Of a stretch of DNA of 64,000 bases, positions 34,862 to 43,099 are shown in pieces. This DNA comes from an uncultured Chloroflexota bacterium (GTDB lineage: Bacteria; Chloroflexota; Limnocylindria; Limnocylindrales; CSP1-4). Positions within the stretch are counted from its first letter, which is position 1. Every line of letters begins with the position of its first letter. The notes under the pieces were generated by a model. The model did not search any database. It was not told the DNA's origin and saw only the letters and a program-made list of their open reading frames with translations. The stretch is taken from positions 112,784 to 176,783 of the forward strand of contig CAIJPD010000022.1 of assembly GCA_903822495.1 (NCBI GenBank), written 5' to 3'. Both the position numbers and the translations under genes were made by a program.

Positions 34862-35671
34862 GTGACGCTCACCCCCCGGGTGCGCCTCGAGTCGGAGGGG
34901 GTGGAGGCCGTGCTGGACCCGGGGGCCGGCGGCCGGATCGCGGAGCTCCGCGTGGACGGGCTGGACCTCATCGTGCCGCACGGCTGGGGCACGCTGGCCT
35001 GGGGCGCCTACCCCATGATCCCGTGGGCGGGCCGGCTTCGAAACGGCGCCTTCGACTGGCGCGGCGAGACGGTCCGCGTCGAACAGACGGAGCCGCCACA
35101 CGCGATCCACGGGACGGCGCTCTATCGGGCCTGGCGGCTGGTCGCCGCGACGGCCGAGTCGGCCACCATGGCGCTGGACCTGCGGCCCGACTGGCCGTTC
35201 GGCGGCCGGGCCGTCCACCGGGTCGACCTGGATCCCGCCGGCCTGACGTCCACGATCGAGGTGCACGCCGGGCGCCCGATGCCGGCGATCATCGGCTGGC
35301 ACCCGTGGTTCCCGCGCCGATTGGCCCGGGGCGGTGAGCTGGAGCTGGACTTCGACCCGTCGGGCATGCTCCTCCGGGGGCCCGACGGCATCCCGACGCG
35401 GGAGGTGGTCTCTCCGGCTGCGGGGCCGTGGGACGACGCGTTCGTGGGGGTGCGGGAGCCACCGGTCGTCCGCTGGCCTGGGGCCGTCGAGATCAGCATC
35501 CACGCCGCGGGGGCCACGTGCTGGGTCGTCTACACCGAGCAACCGGGGGCGATCGCGGTCGAACCACAGACGGGCCCGCCGAACGGCCTCGCCACGGGCG
35601 ACGACGCCGTCGTGGAGCCGGGGGCGCCGCTGGTCGGGTCCATGCGACTGGCCTGGCGCCGGCTCGCGTAG
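34862..35671 (+). CDS. aldose 1-epimerase-like protein
   Basis: A 269-residue galactose-mutarotase fold: YPMIPWAGRLRNGAF, HAIHGTALYRAW with a catalytic-type His, GWHPWFPR and the late VEPQTGPPNG with the catalytic Glu. It would interconvert alpha and beta anomers of a hexose or hexose phosphate. The GTG start lies at the edge of a divergent promoter region. It is slightly shorter than GalM (about 340) but in the range of YeaD-type members. Confidence 0.85.
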   Translation: MTLTPRVRLESEGVEAVLDPGAGGRIAELRVDGLDLIVPHGWGTLAWGAYPMIPWAGRLRNGAFDWRGETVRVEQTEPPHAIHGTALYRAWRLVAATAESATMALDLRPDWPFGGRAVHRVDLDPAGLTSTIEVHAGRPMPAIIGWHPWFPRRLARGGELELDFDPSGMLLRGPDGIPTREVVSPAAGPWDDAFVGVREPPVVRWPGAVEISIHAAGATCWVVYTEQPGAIAVEPQTGPPNGLATGDDAVVEPGAPLVGSMRLAWRRLA

Positions 35672-35817
35672 GCCCTGGCCAGGGCAATCCCCGGGGGTCG
35701 GTCACTCCGTCGGGTTCGCTCCCGGCCCGTCATGCTCCCGAAAGGTGGCCGGTCGCAGTCTGCGGGCATGAGGTCAGTCCCGACCTCGAACCAGCCAGAC
35801 CGCGAAAGGAACGACCC

Positions 35818-36438
35818 GTGAACCGAACCATCGCCAGCGCGGCGCTCGCCGGCGCACTCCTCCTCGGTGGCACCGGTGCCGCCATCCTCCCCTCGCTTGT
35901 GGCAGCCGCCGAACCGACGGCCGCACCCGCCGCCAGCGCGACCGCGCCCGTTGCCAACGACACCGATCCGGCCTGCCGTCACGACGGACCCGGCGGACCC
36001 GGCACGGGTGGGCCCGGCAAGGGCGGCCCCGGCGGGATGCATGCAGAAGCCGTCAGCGACGCCTCCATCGCAGCGGCCGCGCTCGGCATCTCCGAGGCCG
36101 ACCTGACCACGGCGCTCCAGGCTGGCAAGTCGCTGGCTGACGTCGCGGCGGCCAACCATGTCGACGCCCAGAAGGTGATCGACGCCCTCGTCGCCGACGC
36201 CCGGACCGAGATCGCCGCCGACGTCACGGCCGGCACGCTGACCCAGGCCCAGGCCGACACCCAACTGGCAAACGTGGTCCAGCGCATCACCGACCGGGTC
36301 AACCACGCGGGCTTCGGCCCGGGCGCCGGCGGACCCGACGGCCACGGTGGCCCCGGTGGGCCCGGCAAGGGCGGCCCCGGTGGGCACCACGATGATCCCA
36401 ACCAGGCTCCGGCGGCCACCACGGCGCCCGCCGGCTGA
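35818..36438 (+). CDS. secreted Gly/Pro-rich protein with helical core
   Basis: A 206-residue exported protein. The signal peptide is residues 1-30 (IASAALAGALLLGGTGAAIL). Low-complexity GGPGTGGPGKGGPGG and GGPGGPGKGGPGGHHDD blocks flank a helical domain (ASIAAAALGISEADLTTALQAGKSLADVAAAN, then AQKVIDALVADARTEIAADV), which is a repeat-like module seen in many secreted actinobacterial and chloroflexotal proteins. Its function is unknown, perhaps cell-wall associated. The start GTG has AAAGGA upstream. There are possible His-based metal sites near the C-terminus. Confidence 0.7.
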   Translation: MNRTIASAALAGALLLGGTGAAILPSLVAAAEPTAAPAASATAPVANDTDPACRHDGPGGPGTGGPGKGGPGGMHAEAVSDASIAAAALGISEADLTTALQAGKSLADVAAANHVDAQKVIDALVADARTEIAADVTAGTLTQAQADTQLANVVQRITDRVNHAGFGPGAGGPDGHGGPGGPGKGGPGGHHDDPNQAPAATTAPAG

Positions 36439-36655
36439 TCACCGGCACCCAACCCACCCCGCTCGACCCAGGGCCGGCACCGCCGGCCCTGGGTCGTTTC
36501 GCGCCCCTGGAAGGCGGCACGTCGCGCCCCGGCCAGGCAGGTCGGCGCGAGGGCCCGAGGTCAAGCGGCCCGTTGGGCTACCCTGTACGCACGGCAGCCT
36601 GTTCACGGCGGCCGGCAAGCGAGCCCATCGGGCCCGCCCACCTCGAAAGGATCCG

Positions 36656-36916
36656 ATGGCCAAGCACTCGAAGTACGAGCGCGAGATGCGCGCCCAGCAG
36701 GCCGAGAAGGTCCGCCAGCTGGAATCGGCGTGGGTCGCCGCCCTGCCCGCCGACGTGATGAAGGCGCATACGCGCGACGTCGATGCCGCCCGAGCGCGCG
36801 GCCCGCTCCCGCCCCCGCCGAACCAGGCGCCCGGGACCCTGCCGCATCCGCCGCGACCGGGTCGCGAGCCCAAGCCCGTCAAGGACGACGAGCGACCGCG
36901 CCGCCGCTCCTACTAG
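36656..36916 (+). CDS. small charged, proline-rich protein
   Basis: An 86-residue protein: a charged helical first half (KHSKYEREMRAQQAEKVRQLESAW) and a Pro/Arg-rich tail (PLPPPPNQAPGTLPHPPRPG, ending RPRRRSY). There is no signal peptide. GAAAGGA precedes the ATG by six bases, so it looks expressed. The basic tail suggests nucleic-acid or acidic-partner binding, but no family was recognised. Confidence 0.5.
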   Translation: MAKHSKYEREMRAQQAEKVRQLESAWVAALPADVMKAHTRDVDAARARGPLPPPPNQAPGTLPHPPRPGREPKPVKDDERPRRRSY

Positions 36917-36940
36917 GCGCGGCCGCCAGAGACGACGCAC

Positions 36941-37046
36941 GGGGGTCCCGCGAGGGGCTCCCCCATCGAGGGTCCCGCCAGGGACCCTCGAACCGTGTCC
37001 GGCCGGGAACTAGGCATCGGCAACGGGGGTCCCGCCAGGGGCCCTC
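36941..37046. repeat. three copies of a short GC-rich palindromic element
   Basis: Three hairpin-forming copies share the core GGGTCCCGC(C/G)AGGG: 36941-36964, 36967-36990 (perfect 10-bp stem, GCCA loop) and 37025-37046. The outer two pair with G-T wobbles at equivalent places. The third lies inside the 3' end of the glycosyltransferase gene. They resemble REP-like elements and may act as a bidirectional terminator between the convergent genes. Confidence 0.6.
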
Positions 37047-38053
37047 GTATCGCGTGCGGCCCGGTCCCGGCGGAGCAGCGGGTGGATGGCCCGAGTCGGC
37101 ACGGTGGCGATGTCGTAGCCGATGAACGCCAGGATCAGCTGGACACCCAGCAGGACCAGGATCGCGACCAGCGTCACCGTGCCCGGGATGGTGGGCACAT
37201 TGGCATCCAGGCCCGCCCGCCACGACGCGATCCCGTCGACCACTCCCGCCAGCAGCATCACCAACCCGAGCGGCAACTGCAGCGACGCGATGGACATGTC
37301 GCGCAGGTAGTAGTTGTAGAAGAGCCGCTTCACGAAGTTGCGAACGTGCTTCACGCTGAACTCGAAGACGATCCGCCGGATCCGCAGGCTGCTGGATTCG
37401 CCCCGGTAGCGGGCGTCCATGGGCACGTCCACCACCACCGCGCGGACGGTGTTGAGGCGGAACAGCATGTCGGTCTCGAAGAAGTAGCGCCGGCTGATCC
37501 GGTCCAGCGGCAGCTGGCGCAGGACGTTGGCGTGGATCGCCGTGAACCCGTTGGTGGGGTCAAACAGGTTCCAGTAGCCGGATGACAGCTTGGTGAGCAG
37601 CGACAGCAGCGCGTTGCCGAGGATCCGCAGCCGCGGCATCTCCCGGATCTGCTCCAGGTTGTAGAAGCGGTTGCCCTTGGTGTAGTCCGCGTCCCCGGCC
37701 GCGATGGGTCGGATCAGCTCCGGGATGAGCGCCGGGTCCATCTGTCCGTCGCCGTCCAGCTTGACGACGATATCGATGCCATCCGCCAGCGCCGCCCGGT
37801 AGCCGGTCATCACCGCGCCGCCCACGCCCTGGTTGGTGGCGCTGTCGATGACCCGGACGCGCGGATCCGAGCACGACTCCGCAACCAGCCGGCCGCTCTG
37901 CTCCGGGCAGGCGTCGTCCACCACGTAGACCGCGTCCACCTCCGGTCCGATGCCCGCGATGACGCCCAGGACCTGGGCGCGGACGCGGTAGCACGGGACG
38001 ACGACCGCGATGCGCGGCCGCTCCGGAGCAGTCTCGCGGCCCTGGGCGGTCAT
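37010..38053 (-). CDS. family 2 glycosyltransferase (DPM1/DolP-mannosyltransferase-like)
   Basis: A 347-residue membrane-associated GT-A enzyme. IAVVVPCYRVRAQV and YVVDDACPE start the nucleotide-binding fold; KLDGDGQMDP is the metal-binding DxD; GFTAIHANVLRQLP and SRRYFFETDMLFRLN give the acceptor region. Two C-terminal membrane helices (LGLVMLLAGVVDGIASW and VTLVAILVLLGVQLILAFIG) anchor it. Such enzymes charge polyprenyl phosphate with a sugar. The adjacent membrane protein would use that product. Confidence 0.85.
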   Translation of the reverse strand: MTAQGRETAPERPRIAVVVPCYRVRAQVLGVIAGIGPEVDAVYVVDDACPEQSGRLVAESCSDPRVRVIDSATNQGVGGAVMTGYRAALADGIDIVVKLDGDGQMDPALIPELIRPIAAGDADYTKGNRFYNLEQIREMPRLRILGNALLSLLTKLSSGYWNLFDPTNGFTAIHANVLRQLPLDRISRRYFFETDMLFRLNTVRAVVVDVPMDARYRGESSSLRIRRIVFEFSVKHVRNFVKRLFYNYYLRDMSIASLQLPLGLVMLLAGVVDGIASWRAGLDANVPTIPGTVTLVAILVLLGVQLILAFIGYDIATVPTRAIHPLLRRDRAARDTRAPGGTPVADA

Positions 38054-38134
38054 GCCTGGTGATCCCTCCGGCGGCGGTTCACACCCGGCCCGCGCCCCTC
38101 GCGGCCGGCTTCGTGTCGGCTCCCGGCCAGCATA

Positions 38135-39913
38135 CTAGGGGGCCCCGCCGGCCGGGCCACGGTCGGTCCCGGCCGTGGCCGGGCTCCCGGCGACCGCGTC
38201 CCCGGGCCTGCTGGCGGGCCTGCCCGCCAGCAGGCCCGCCAGCCACGCCAGCCGGCCATCCAGTGTCGTTCGGATCGCCGGCGTCAGCGCCGCGAGCGCA
38301 AAGATGGTGAACCCGTCGAGGCCGTGGAGGAGATACCGGGCCCCCGATTCGTGCTCGACGTCGCTCCACGCGCCCAGGTAGAGCAGCAGGATCGACGCCG
38401 CCATCCCCACTCCCACCAGGAAGAATGGCACGAACCGCCGGGGATCCACGACGAGGGCCAGGCCGGCGACCAGCAGGAACGCCACCCACGTGGGTTGGTA
38501 GTCGGCCACGACGTAGCGGACCAGCGGCCCAAATGAGCCCTCGGGGTGGAACGTCAGCAGGGCCGGCAGGTCGAGTGCGTAGTAGGCGCCAAGCTCGTGG
38601 GCCCGGAGCTGCGCGCCCCAGAGCAGGTTGGCGGCCAGCGCGCCCGCCGCGACCGCGGCGAGTGTGACGAGGTACGGCCGAAGACTCCGCCGGGCGGGCC
38701 GGAGGACGGCGCCGGCCAGCAGGAGGGTGGGCAGGATCGCCGGGAGCAGCAGGAACGAGAGGGGCGGCTTGCTGATCGCCGCCAGTGCGCCCAGGCCCAC
38801 GCCCACGAGGACCAGTGCCGGGAGCCGGGCCCGGCCGTCACGCCGTGCCGCGTCCAGCAGGACGAACAGCAGGATGGTCAGGACCGTGGCGAACGCCTCG
38901 CCGTACCAGAGCTCGAAGAACATCGAGTGGATCCAGTTGCCCTCGAAGAGGAGGACGTACCCGACGACCAGGAGCAGAGCCGTCGCCGGGCCCGGCACGC
39001 CGAGCAGGCCGCGCACGCCGCGCAGGCCGCGCCCGCGACCGGCGCGATCGCCGAGTCCACGGGTCAGCAGCGCCAGCGCCAGGAAGCCGTACAGGAAGGG
39101 CAGCGCCCGACCTGCCGCGGCGAAGTGCCCGTCCGGCAGCCAGCCGAACAGGACGTTCGCGACCAGCGGGTAGCCGGGCACGTAGCCGGCCGAATCGAAC
39201 GTGGCGAGATAGCGGTCCCAACCCGACTGGTGGAGCACGTCGGTGGCGCGCCACCAGAAGCTGAGCTCGTCGCCCGCGGCGGCGGGGCGGTAGAACGCGA
39301 GATGGATGGCGTCCCGGGCGAGCACGACCACGAGCAGCGCCAGCGCCGCGGCCGAGACCAGCGCCACGCCCAGGCGCAGGAGGCGGGCAATGCGGCCGGA
39401 CGAGAGCTGGACGTCGGGGCCGGGTTGGATGTCGAAGCCCGGTGCGGGCGCGTCCGGGATGGCATCCGGCGGCCCGCCACCGCCCGCGCGGCTGGCCACC
39501 GCGCCCAGGACGCCGATCGCGATGACCGTGGCGATGACCAGCAGCGGCGGACCCGCCAGCGCCGGCACCAACGTGGCCAGCAGGAGCGCCACGAGCGCCG
39601 CCACCCCGGCGACGGCCAGCAGCAGCGAGGCCGGGGCCAATCGTCCGCCCAGCGTCAGCCCATCCACCGGGCCGCGTCGGATCACCGCCATGGCCAGCAC
39701 GACCCATGCCGCGATGACCGCCAGCGTCACGGCCGCCTCGGAGACCGGATGGAGCGGCGCGTCGAACCCAGCCCACGTCCCGCGGACCAGCCGCAGCGCC
39801 GCACCGGCGAGGGTGCCCAGCTCGCGCCGGAGATCGCGCAGCCAGAGCCGCCCCATGTACAGGGCGAGTCCGGCCAGCAGCAGCCCCCAGGCGATCCTCC
39901 GCAGCCGTGCCAT
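38135..39913 (-). CDS. polytopic membrane glycosyltransferase-like protein (GT-C)
   Basis: A 592-residue integral membrane protein with about twelve hydrophobic segments. The first luminal loop after two helices carries GDELSFWWRATDVLHQSGW, an acidic-aromatic pattern like the GT-C fold (GT39/ArnT type), and WYGEAFATVL and NLLWGAQLRAH lie in later loops. It could transfer sugar from a polyprenyl carrier to a lipid or wall polymer. The start at 39913 is preferred; upstream sequence in this frame is low-complexity. It precedes the GT2 gene by 81 bp on the same strand. Confidence 0.7.
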   Translation of the reverse strand: MARLRRIAWGLLLAGLALYMGRLWLRDLRRELGTLAGAALRLVRGTWAGFDAPLHPVSEAAVTLAVIAAWVVLAMAVIRRGPVDGLTLGGRLAPASLLLAVAGVAALVALLLATLVPALAGPPLLVIATVIAIGVLGAVASRAGGGGPPDAIPDAPAPGFDIQPGPDVQLSSGRIARLLRLGVALVSAAALALLVVVLARDAIHLAFYRPAAAGDELSFWWRATDVLHQSGWDRYLATFDSAGYVPGYPLVANVLFGWLPDGHFAAAGRALPFLYGFLALALLTRGLGDRAGRGRGLRGVRGLLGVPGPATALLLVVGYVLLFEGNWIHSMFFELWYGEAFATVLTILLFVLLDAARRDGRARLPALVLVGVGLGALAAISKPPLSFLLLPAILPTLLLAGAVLRPARRSLRPYLVTLAAVAAGALAANLLWGAQLRAHELGAYYALDLPALLTFHPEGSFGPLVRYVVADYQPTWVAFLLVAGLALVVDPRRFVPFFLVGVGMAASILLLYLGAWSDVEHESGARYLLHGLDGFTIFALAALTPAIRTTLDGRLAWLAGLLAGRPASRPGDAVAGSPATAGTDRGPAGGAP

Positions 39914-40432
39914 CCCGGGAGGATAGCGAAGCCCCGGGCCCAACCACGGTCCGCGGCTCACGACCCGCCGCGGCATCCGCTCGCGCACACCACCCGCGAC
40001 CGGATCCGGCGCCGAATCAGACGGGGCCGTGCACGGGCCGCGGGCGCCGCCGGCCGCGGGCGCCGCCGGCCGCATGGCCCGGTGCCAACCGGCCAGGCGG
40101 CCCCTTCCGCGGGAGGACCTCCGGCCCCCGGATTCCGACGCCCGTTGGCCGACTGCAACCCTCGTTGGGCCGCGGCAACGCCGATGCCCGGGCCAGCCGA
40201 CGACGGGCGGGCACCCACCGCCAACGGACGCCCACGTCCCAACGCCCGACCCCATGGTCCCGGCGCCCGGCTGCGCGGATGCGACGCCCGCCCGGCCGGA
40301 CCCGGCGCCCGTCGTGGTCATTCCACGCCCACGTCCACCGCATTCAACCCCACGGCGTCTGGGGATCGGCCGGGCCACTGGGCAGACTCAGGACATGCAC
40401 GAATGCGTCCCAGAAGCACAGAGGTGGATGGA
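39914..40432. other. 519-bp non-coding divergent region
   Basis: No convincing gene was found. It is very C+G-rich, with short direct repeats, including two tandem copies plus a partial third of GGCCGCGGGCGCCGCC (40036-40067). It must hold the promoters for the GT-C gene (leftward) and for the small membrane protein/respiratory operon (rightward), but no clear -35/-10 boxes could be picked out. Confidence 0.4.
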
Positions 40433-40708
40433 ATGAACGGTGGTGTTCTGACCAACAAGCCGGAGACTCACCCTCCCGGCATCGTCCACGCGATCGGCCT
40501 GGTTGTTGGCTGGGTCGTGCTCACCGCGGTCGTCGAGCTGGCCCTGGTCACCTTCTGGTTCGCCTCGACGATCGCCGTCTTCTCCTTCGCGGGCCCCCTT
40601 CCCACCCTGATCGGGATCGGGTTCGCGGTCCTGGCGTTGGCCGGTGCCCCGCTCGGCTGTGCGTACATCGTGCGCCGCGGCGATCGCTGGCTGATGACGG
40701 ACAAGTGA
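40433..40708 (+). CDS. small two-helix membrane protein
   Basis: A 91-residue protein with two transmembrane helices (IGLVVGWVVLTAVVELALVT and IGIGFAVLALAGAPLGCAYI) and a short charged tail. No family was recognised. GAGGTGG precedes the ATG. It lies 25 bp upstream of the LuxR-type gene of the respiratory operon and may be its first gene. A role in membrane anchoring or assembly of the complex is possible but not shown. Confidence 0.55.
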   Translation: MNGGVLTNKPETHPPGIVHAIGLVVGWVVLTAVVELALVTFWFASTIAVFSFAGPLPTLIGIGFAVLALAGAPLGCAYIVRRGDRWLMTDK

Positions 40709-40733
40709 CAGACCGGCCCTGGAGGCGCGTGCT

Positions 40734-41435
40734 GTGAAGAGCAACGTGTCCGGACTCGGCAGCGGCGGGAAGCTGGGGGTGCTCCTGGCAATCCCCGACT
40801 TCCCGATGCTGCGGGCCGGCTTCCGCTCCATCATCGACGGCGAGCCCGACATGCGGGTCGTCGGCGATGTCAACGGCGCCGCGCTGGTCGACGAACTCGA
40901 CCGGACCGGGGCCGACGTGGTGATCGCCGAATGCCAGCCGCGCGGCGCGGACGACCGGGCGTCCTTCCCGGCCATCGAGACGATCAAGGCCGTCCGCCCG
41001 GCGACGCGGCTGATCGCCATCGACTGCCGGACCACCGGCGACCAGTTCTCGCAGGTCCTCAAGGCCGGCGCCGACGGCTTCCTGAGCCGTGAAGCCGGCC
41101 CCGACGACGTCATCAGCGCGGTCCGCAGCGTGAGCCGCGGCCAGACGTACGTCAGCCCCGCGGTCGTGACCCGGATGGTCAACGCCTTCGTCCTGCACAG
41201 CGACGATGCCACCACCGAAGACGCCTACGCCTCCCTCACCGAGCGAGAGCGCGAGGTCCTCCTCCTGGCGGCCGTGGGGCACACGAATCGTGAGATCGCC
41301 GGCAAGCTGGGCCTCCCCGAGGGGCGTGTCCACCACTACCGGGCGACCGTCATGGAGAAGCTGGGGCTGCACGACCGCGTGGAGCTCCTCAAGTACGCGA
41401 TCCGTCGCGGCGTCCTGGGGGTGGCGGACGTATGA
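40734..41435 (+). CDS. LuxR-type regulator with degenerate receiver domain
   Basis: A 233-residue NarL-like protein: receiver domain (residues ~15-130), then the LuxR helix-turn-helix (LTEREREVLLLAAVGHTNREIAGKL). The receiver has lost the phosphorylation residues: the acceptor Asp is Glu in VVIAECQP, the Thr/Ser site is Asp in IAIDCR, and Lys is Arg in GFLSREA. It cannot be a normal phospho-switch. Two Cys residues (ECQP, DCR) are shared with its paralogue at 45482. It overlaps the six-heme cytochrome gene by ATGA and so is the operon's own regulator. The start is GTG with GGAGG upstream. Confidence 0.85.
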   Translation: MKSNVSGLGSGGKLGVLLAIPDFPMLRAGFRSIIDGEPDMRVVGDVNGAALVDELDRTGADVVIAECQPRGADDRASFPAIETIKAVRPATRLIAIDCRTTGDQFSQVLKAGADGFLSREAGPDDVISAVRSVSRGQTYVSPAVVTRMVNAFVLHSDDATTEDAYASLTEREREVLLLAAVGHTNREIAGKLGLPEGRVHHYRATVMEKLGLHDRVELLKYAIRRGVLGVADV

Positions 41436-42142
41436 CTGCCCTGTCGCTCATCAAGTCCGTGACCGCGTGGCTGGCCGGCTACTGGGCCAGCGTTCGGCCG
41501 CGCACCCGGCGTGGCGCGCTGCGCGGGACGGCGATCGTCGCCGGTCTCGCGATGGCACTCTCCGTGGCCCTGTACGGCGCGTTTGCTGTCGGGCTCAACC
41601 TGACGGCACCGTACCTGGAGCGGACGCTCTACCCGGAGCGCGGCGCCCAGTACCAGGCGGCGTACGAGCTCACCTTCGCCGGCGCCTCCACGTGCGCCAC
41701 GTGCCACAAGCCCGAGACGACGAAGCTGGTCACATCCAGGCACGCGGGGATCGGCTGCGAGAGCTGCCACGGGGCCCTCGAGCAGCACGCGATCTCCAAC
41801 CCGGGCCCCGAGGCCGACCTGATCGTGGGCACGCCGACCGATGCGCTGTGCGTGAAGTGTCACGAGCAGACCGGCGGCCGCCCGGCCACCTTCGCCCAGG
41901 TTGATGTCAGCACCCACTACATCACCACCTGCCTGGCGTGCCACAACCCGCACTCCGGCATCTCCAAGAAGCCGCCGGTCGTGATGCACCCGATTGATGG
42001 CATCCCGGCCTGCCTGACGTGCCACGGGACCGATGCCTTCAAGGCGCGGGACCTCCGCCACCCGGACGCCTCCACCGACGACCAGGCCTGCCTCGCCTGC
42101 CACACGCTGGCGAAGACCACCACCACGAGTGTCCAGCCATGA
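41432..42142 (+). CDS. membrane-anchored six-heme cytochrome c
   Basis: A 236-residue protein with one N-terminal membrane helix (AIVAGLAMALSVALYGAFAV) and six CxxCH motifs: CATCH, CESCH, CVKCH, CLACH, CLTCH, CLACH. No CxxCK is present, so it is not the catalytic NrfA nitrite reductase. It resembles the NapC/NrfH and multiheme conduits that accept electrons from quinol-oxidising membrane partners. It is coupled to the regulator upstream and to the Fe-S gene downstream (both ATGA overlaps). Confidence 0.9.
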   Translation: MTALSLIKSVTAWLAGYWASVRPRTRRGALRGTAIVAGLAMALSVALYGAFAVGLNLTAPYLERTLYPERGAQYQAAYELTFAGASTCATCHKPETTKLVTSRHAGIGCESCHGALEQHAISNPGPEADLIVGTPTDALCVKCHEQTGGRPATFAQVDVSTHYITTCLACHNPHSGISKKPPVVMHPIDGIPACLTCHGTDAFKARDLRHPDASTDDQACLACHTLAKTTTTSVQP

Positions 42143-43098
42143 ACGCCAACGAGCCGATCCCCGGGCTCCCCGAGCCCTACTCCAACCCCGAGGCCACCAT
42201 GGCCCCGGCGCCCGACCTCTCCGAGCTTGCCGCCCTGCGCGCCGGCTACGTCCGCCTCGACGAGATCGCCCCGGCCATCCAGGCCGCGTCAGTCAGCCGC
42301 CGCCGGTTCCTGGGCTTCGGCCTGGCGCTGGTCGGCGGGCTGGCCGGCACCGCCGTCCTGACCCGCCTCTTCCCGGTCTTCTCCGAGCTGGACGAGATCC
42401 CCAAGGTCGTCCCCACCTACGATCCGACGGCGAAGAAGTGGACCTTCGTGATCGACACCGCGTCGTGCATCGGCTGCGGCCTGTGCGTGGACGCGTGCAA
42501 GACCGAGAACCACGTGACGCGCGAGCCCGAGTTCACCCGGACCTGGGTGGAGCGCCACACGACGACCGCCGACGGCGCCCGCTTCGTGGACTCCCCCGAC
42601 GCCGGCATCGACGGCTTCCCGGCCGTCGCCACCGCTGTCGCGGCCAGCGGCAAGAAGGTCGCCAGCGCGTACTTCGAGCCCCGCCTGTGCATGCAGTGCG
42701 AGACCAGCCCGTGCACGCAGGTCTGCCCGGTGGGCGCCACCTACCAGACGCCGGACGGCGTGATCCTGGTGGATCCGCGCCGGTGCATCGGCTGCGGCTA
42801 CTGCGTCGAGGCCTGCCCGTACGGCGCCCGCTACCTCGCCCCCGCCGCGGACAGCGCGCCGAGCGACACCCCCGGCATTGCCGACAAGTGCACGTGGTGC
42901 TACCAGCGCATCTCGCAGGGTCGGCGCCCCGCGTGCGTCGAGGTCTGCCCGGTGGGCGCCCGCAAGTTCGGCGACGCGAACGATCCCAACAGCGAGGTCG
43001 CGGCGATCGTCCGAAACGGCCGAGCCAAGCCCCTTCACCCCGAGTACGGTACCAAGCCTCGGGTGCTGTACATGGGCCCGTCGGTCCAGGAGGCCTGA
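42139..43098 (+). CDS. TAT-exported four-cluster Fe-S protein (NrfC/PsrB type)
   Basis: A 319-residue electron-transfer subunit. SRRRFLGFGLALVGG is a twin-arginine signal near residue 51, preceded by an unusually long N-terminal tail. Four Cys clusters follow: CIGCGLCVDACK, CMQCETSPCTQVCPVG, CIGCGYCVEACPYG, and CTWCYQRISQGRRPACVEVC, consistent with four [4Fe-4S] centres. It should sit on the outer face of the membrane and pass electrons between the NrfD-type quinone protein and the cytochromes. Confidence 0.92.
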   Translation: MNANEPIPGLPEPYSNPEATMAPAPDLSELAALRAGYVRLDEIAPAIQAASVSRRRFLGFGLALVGGLAGTAVLTRLFPVFSELDEIPKVVPTYDPTAKKWTFVIDTASCIGCGLCVDACKTENHVTREPEFTRTWVERHTTTADGARFVDSPDAGIDGFPAVATAVAASGKKVASAYFEPRLCMQCETSPCTQVCPVGATYQTPDGVILVDPRRCIGCGYCVEACPYGARYLAPAADSAPSDTPGIADKCTWCYQRISQGRRPACVEVCPVGARKFGDANDPNSEVAAIVRNGRAKPLHPEYGTKPRVLYMGPSVQEA

Positions 43099-43099
43099 G

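Noticed and set aside
36941..37046. insertion-sequence end or attachment site
   Set aside because: No transposase or integrase is near and the elements are simple hairpins.
39914..40432. long proline-rich N-terminal extension of the small membrane protein
   Set aside because: The upstream frame is low-complexity and non-protein-like, while ATG 40433 has its own ribosome site.
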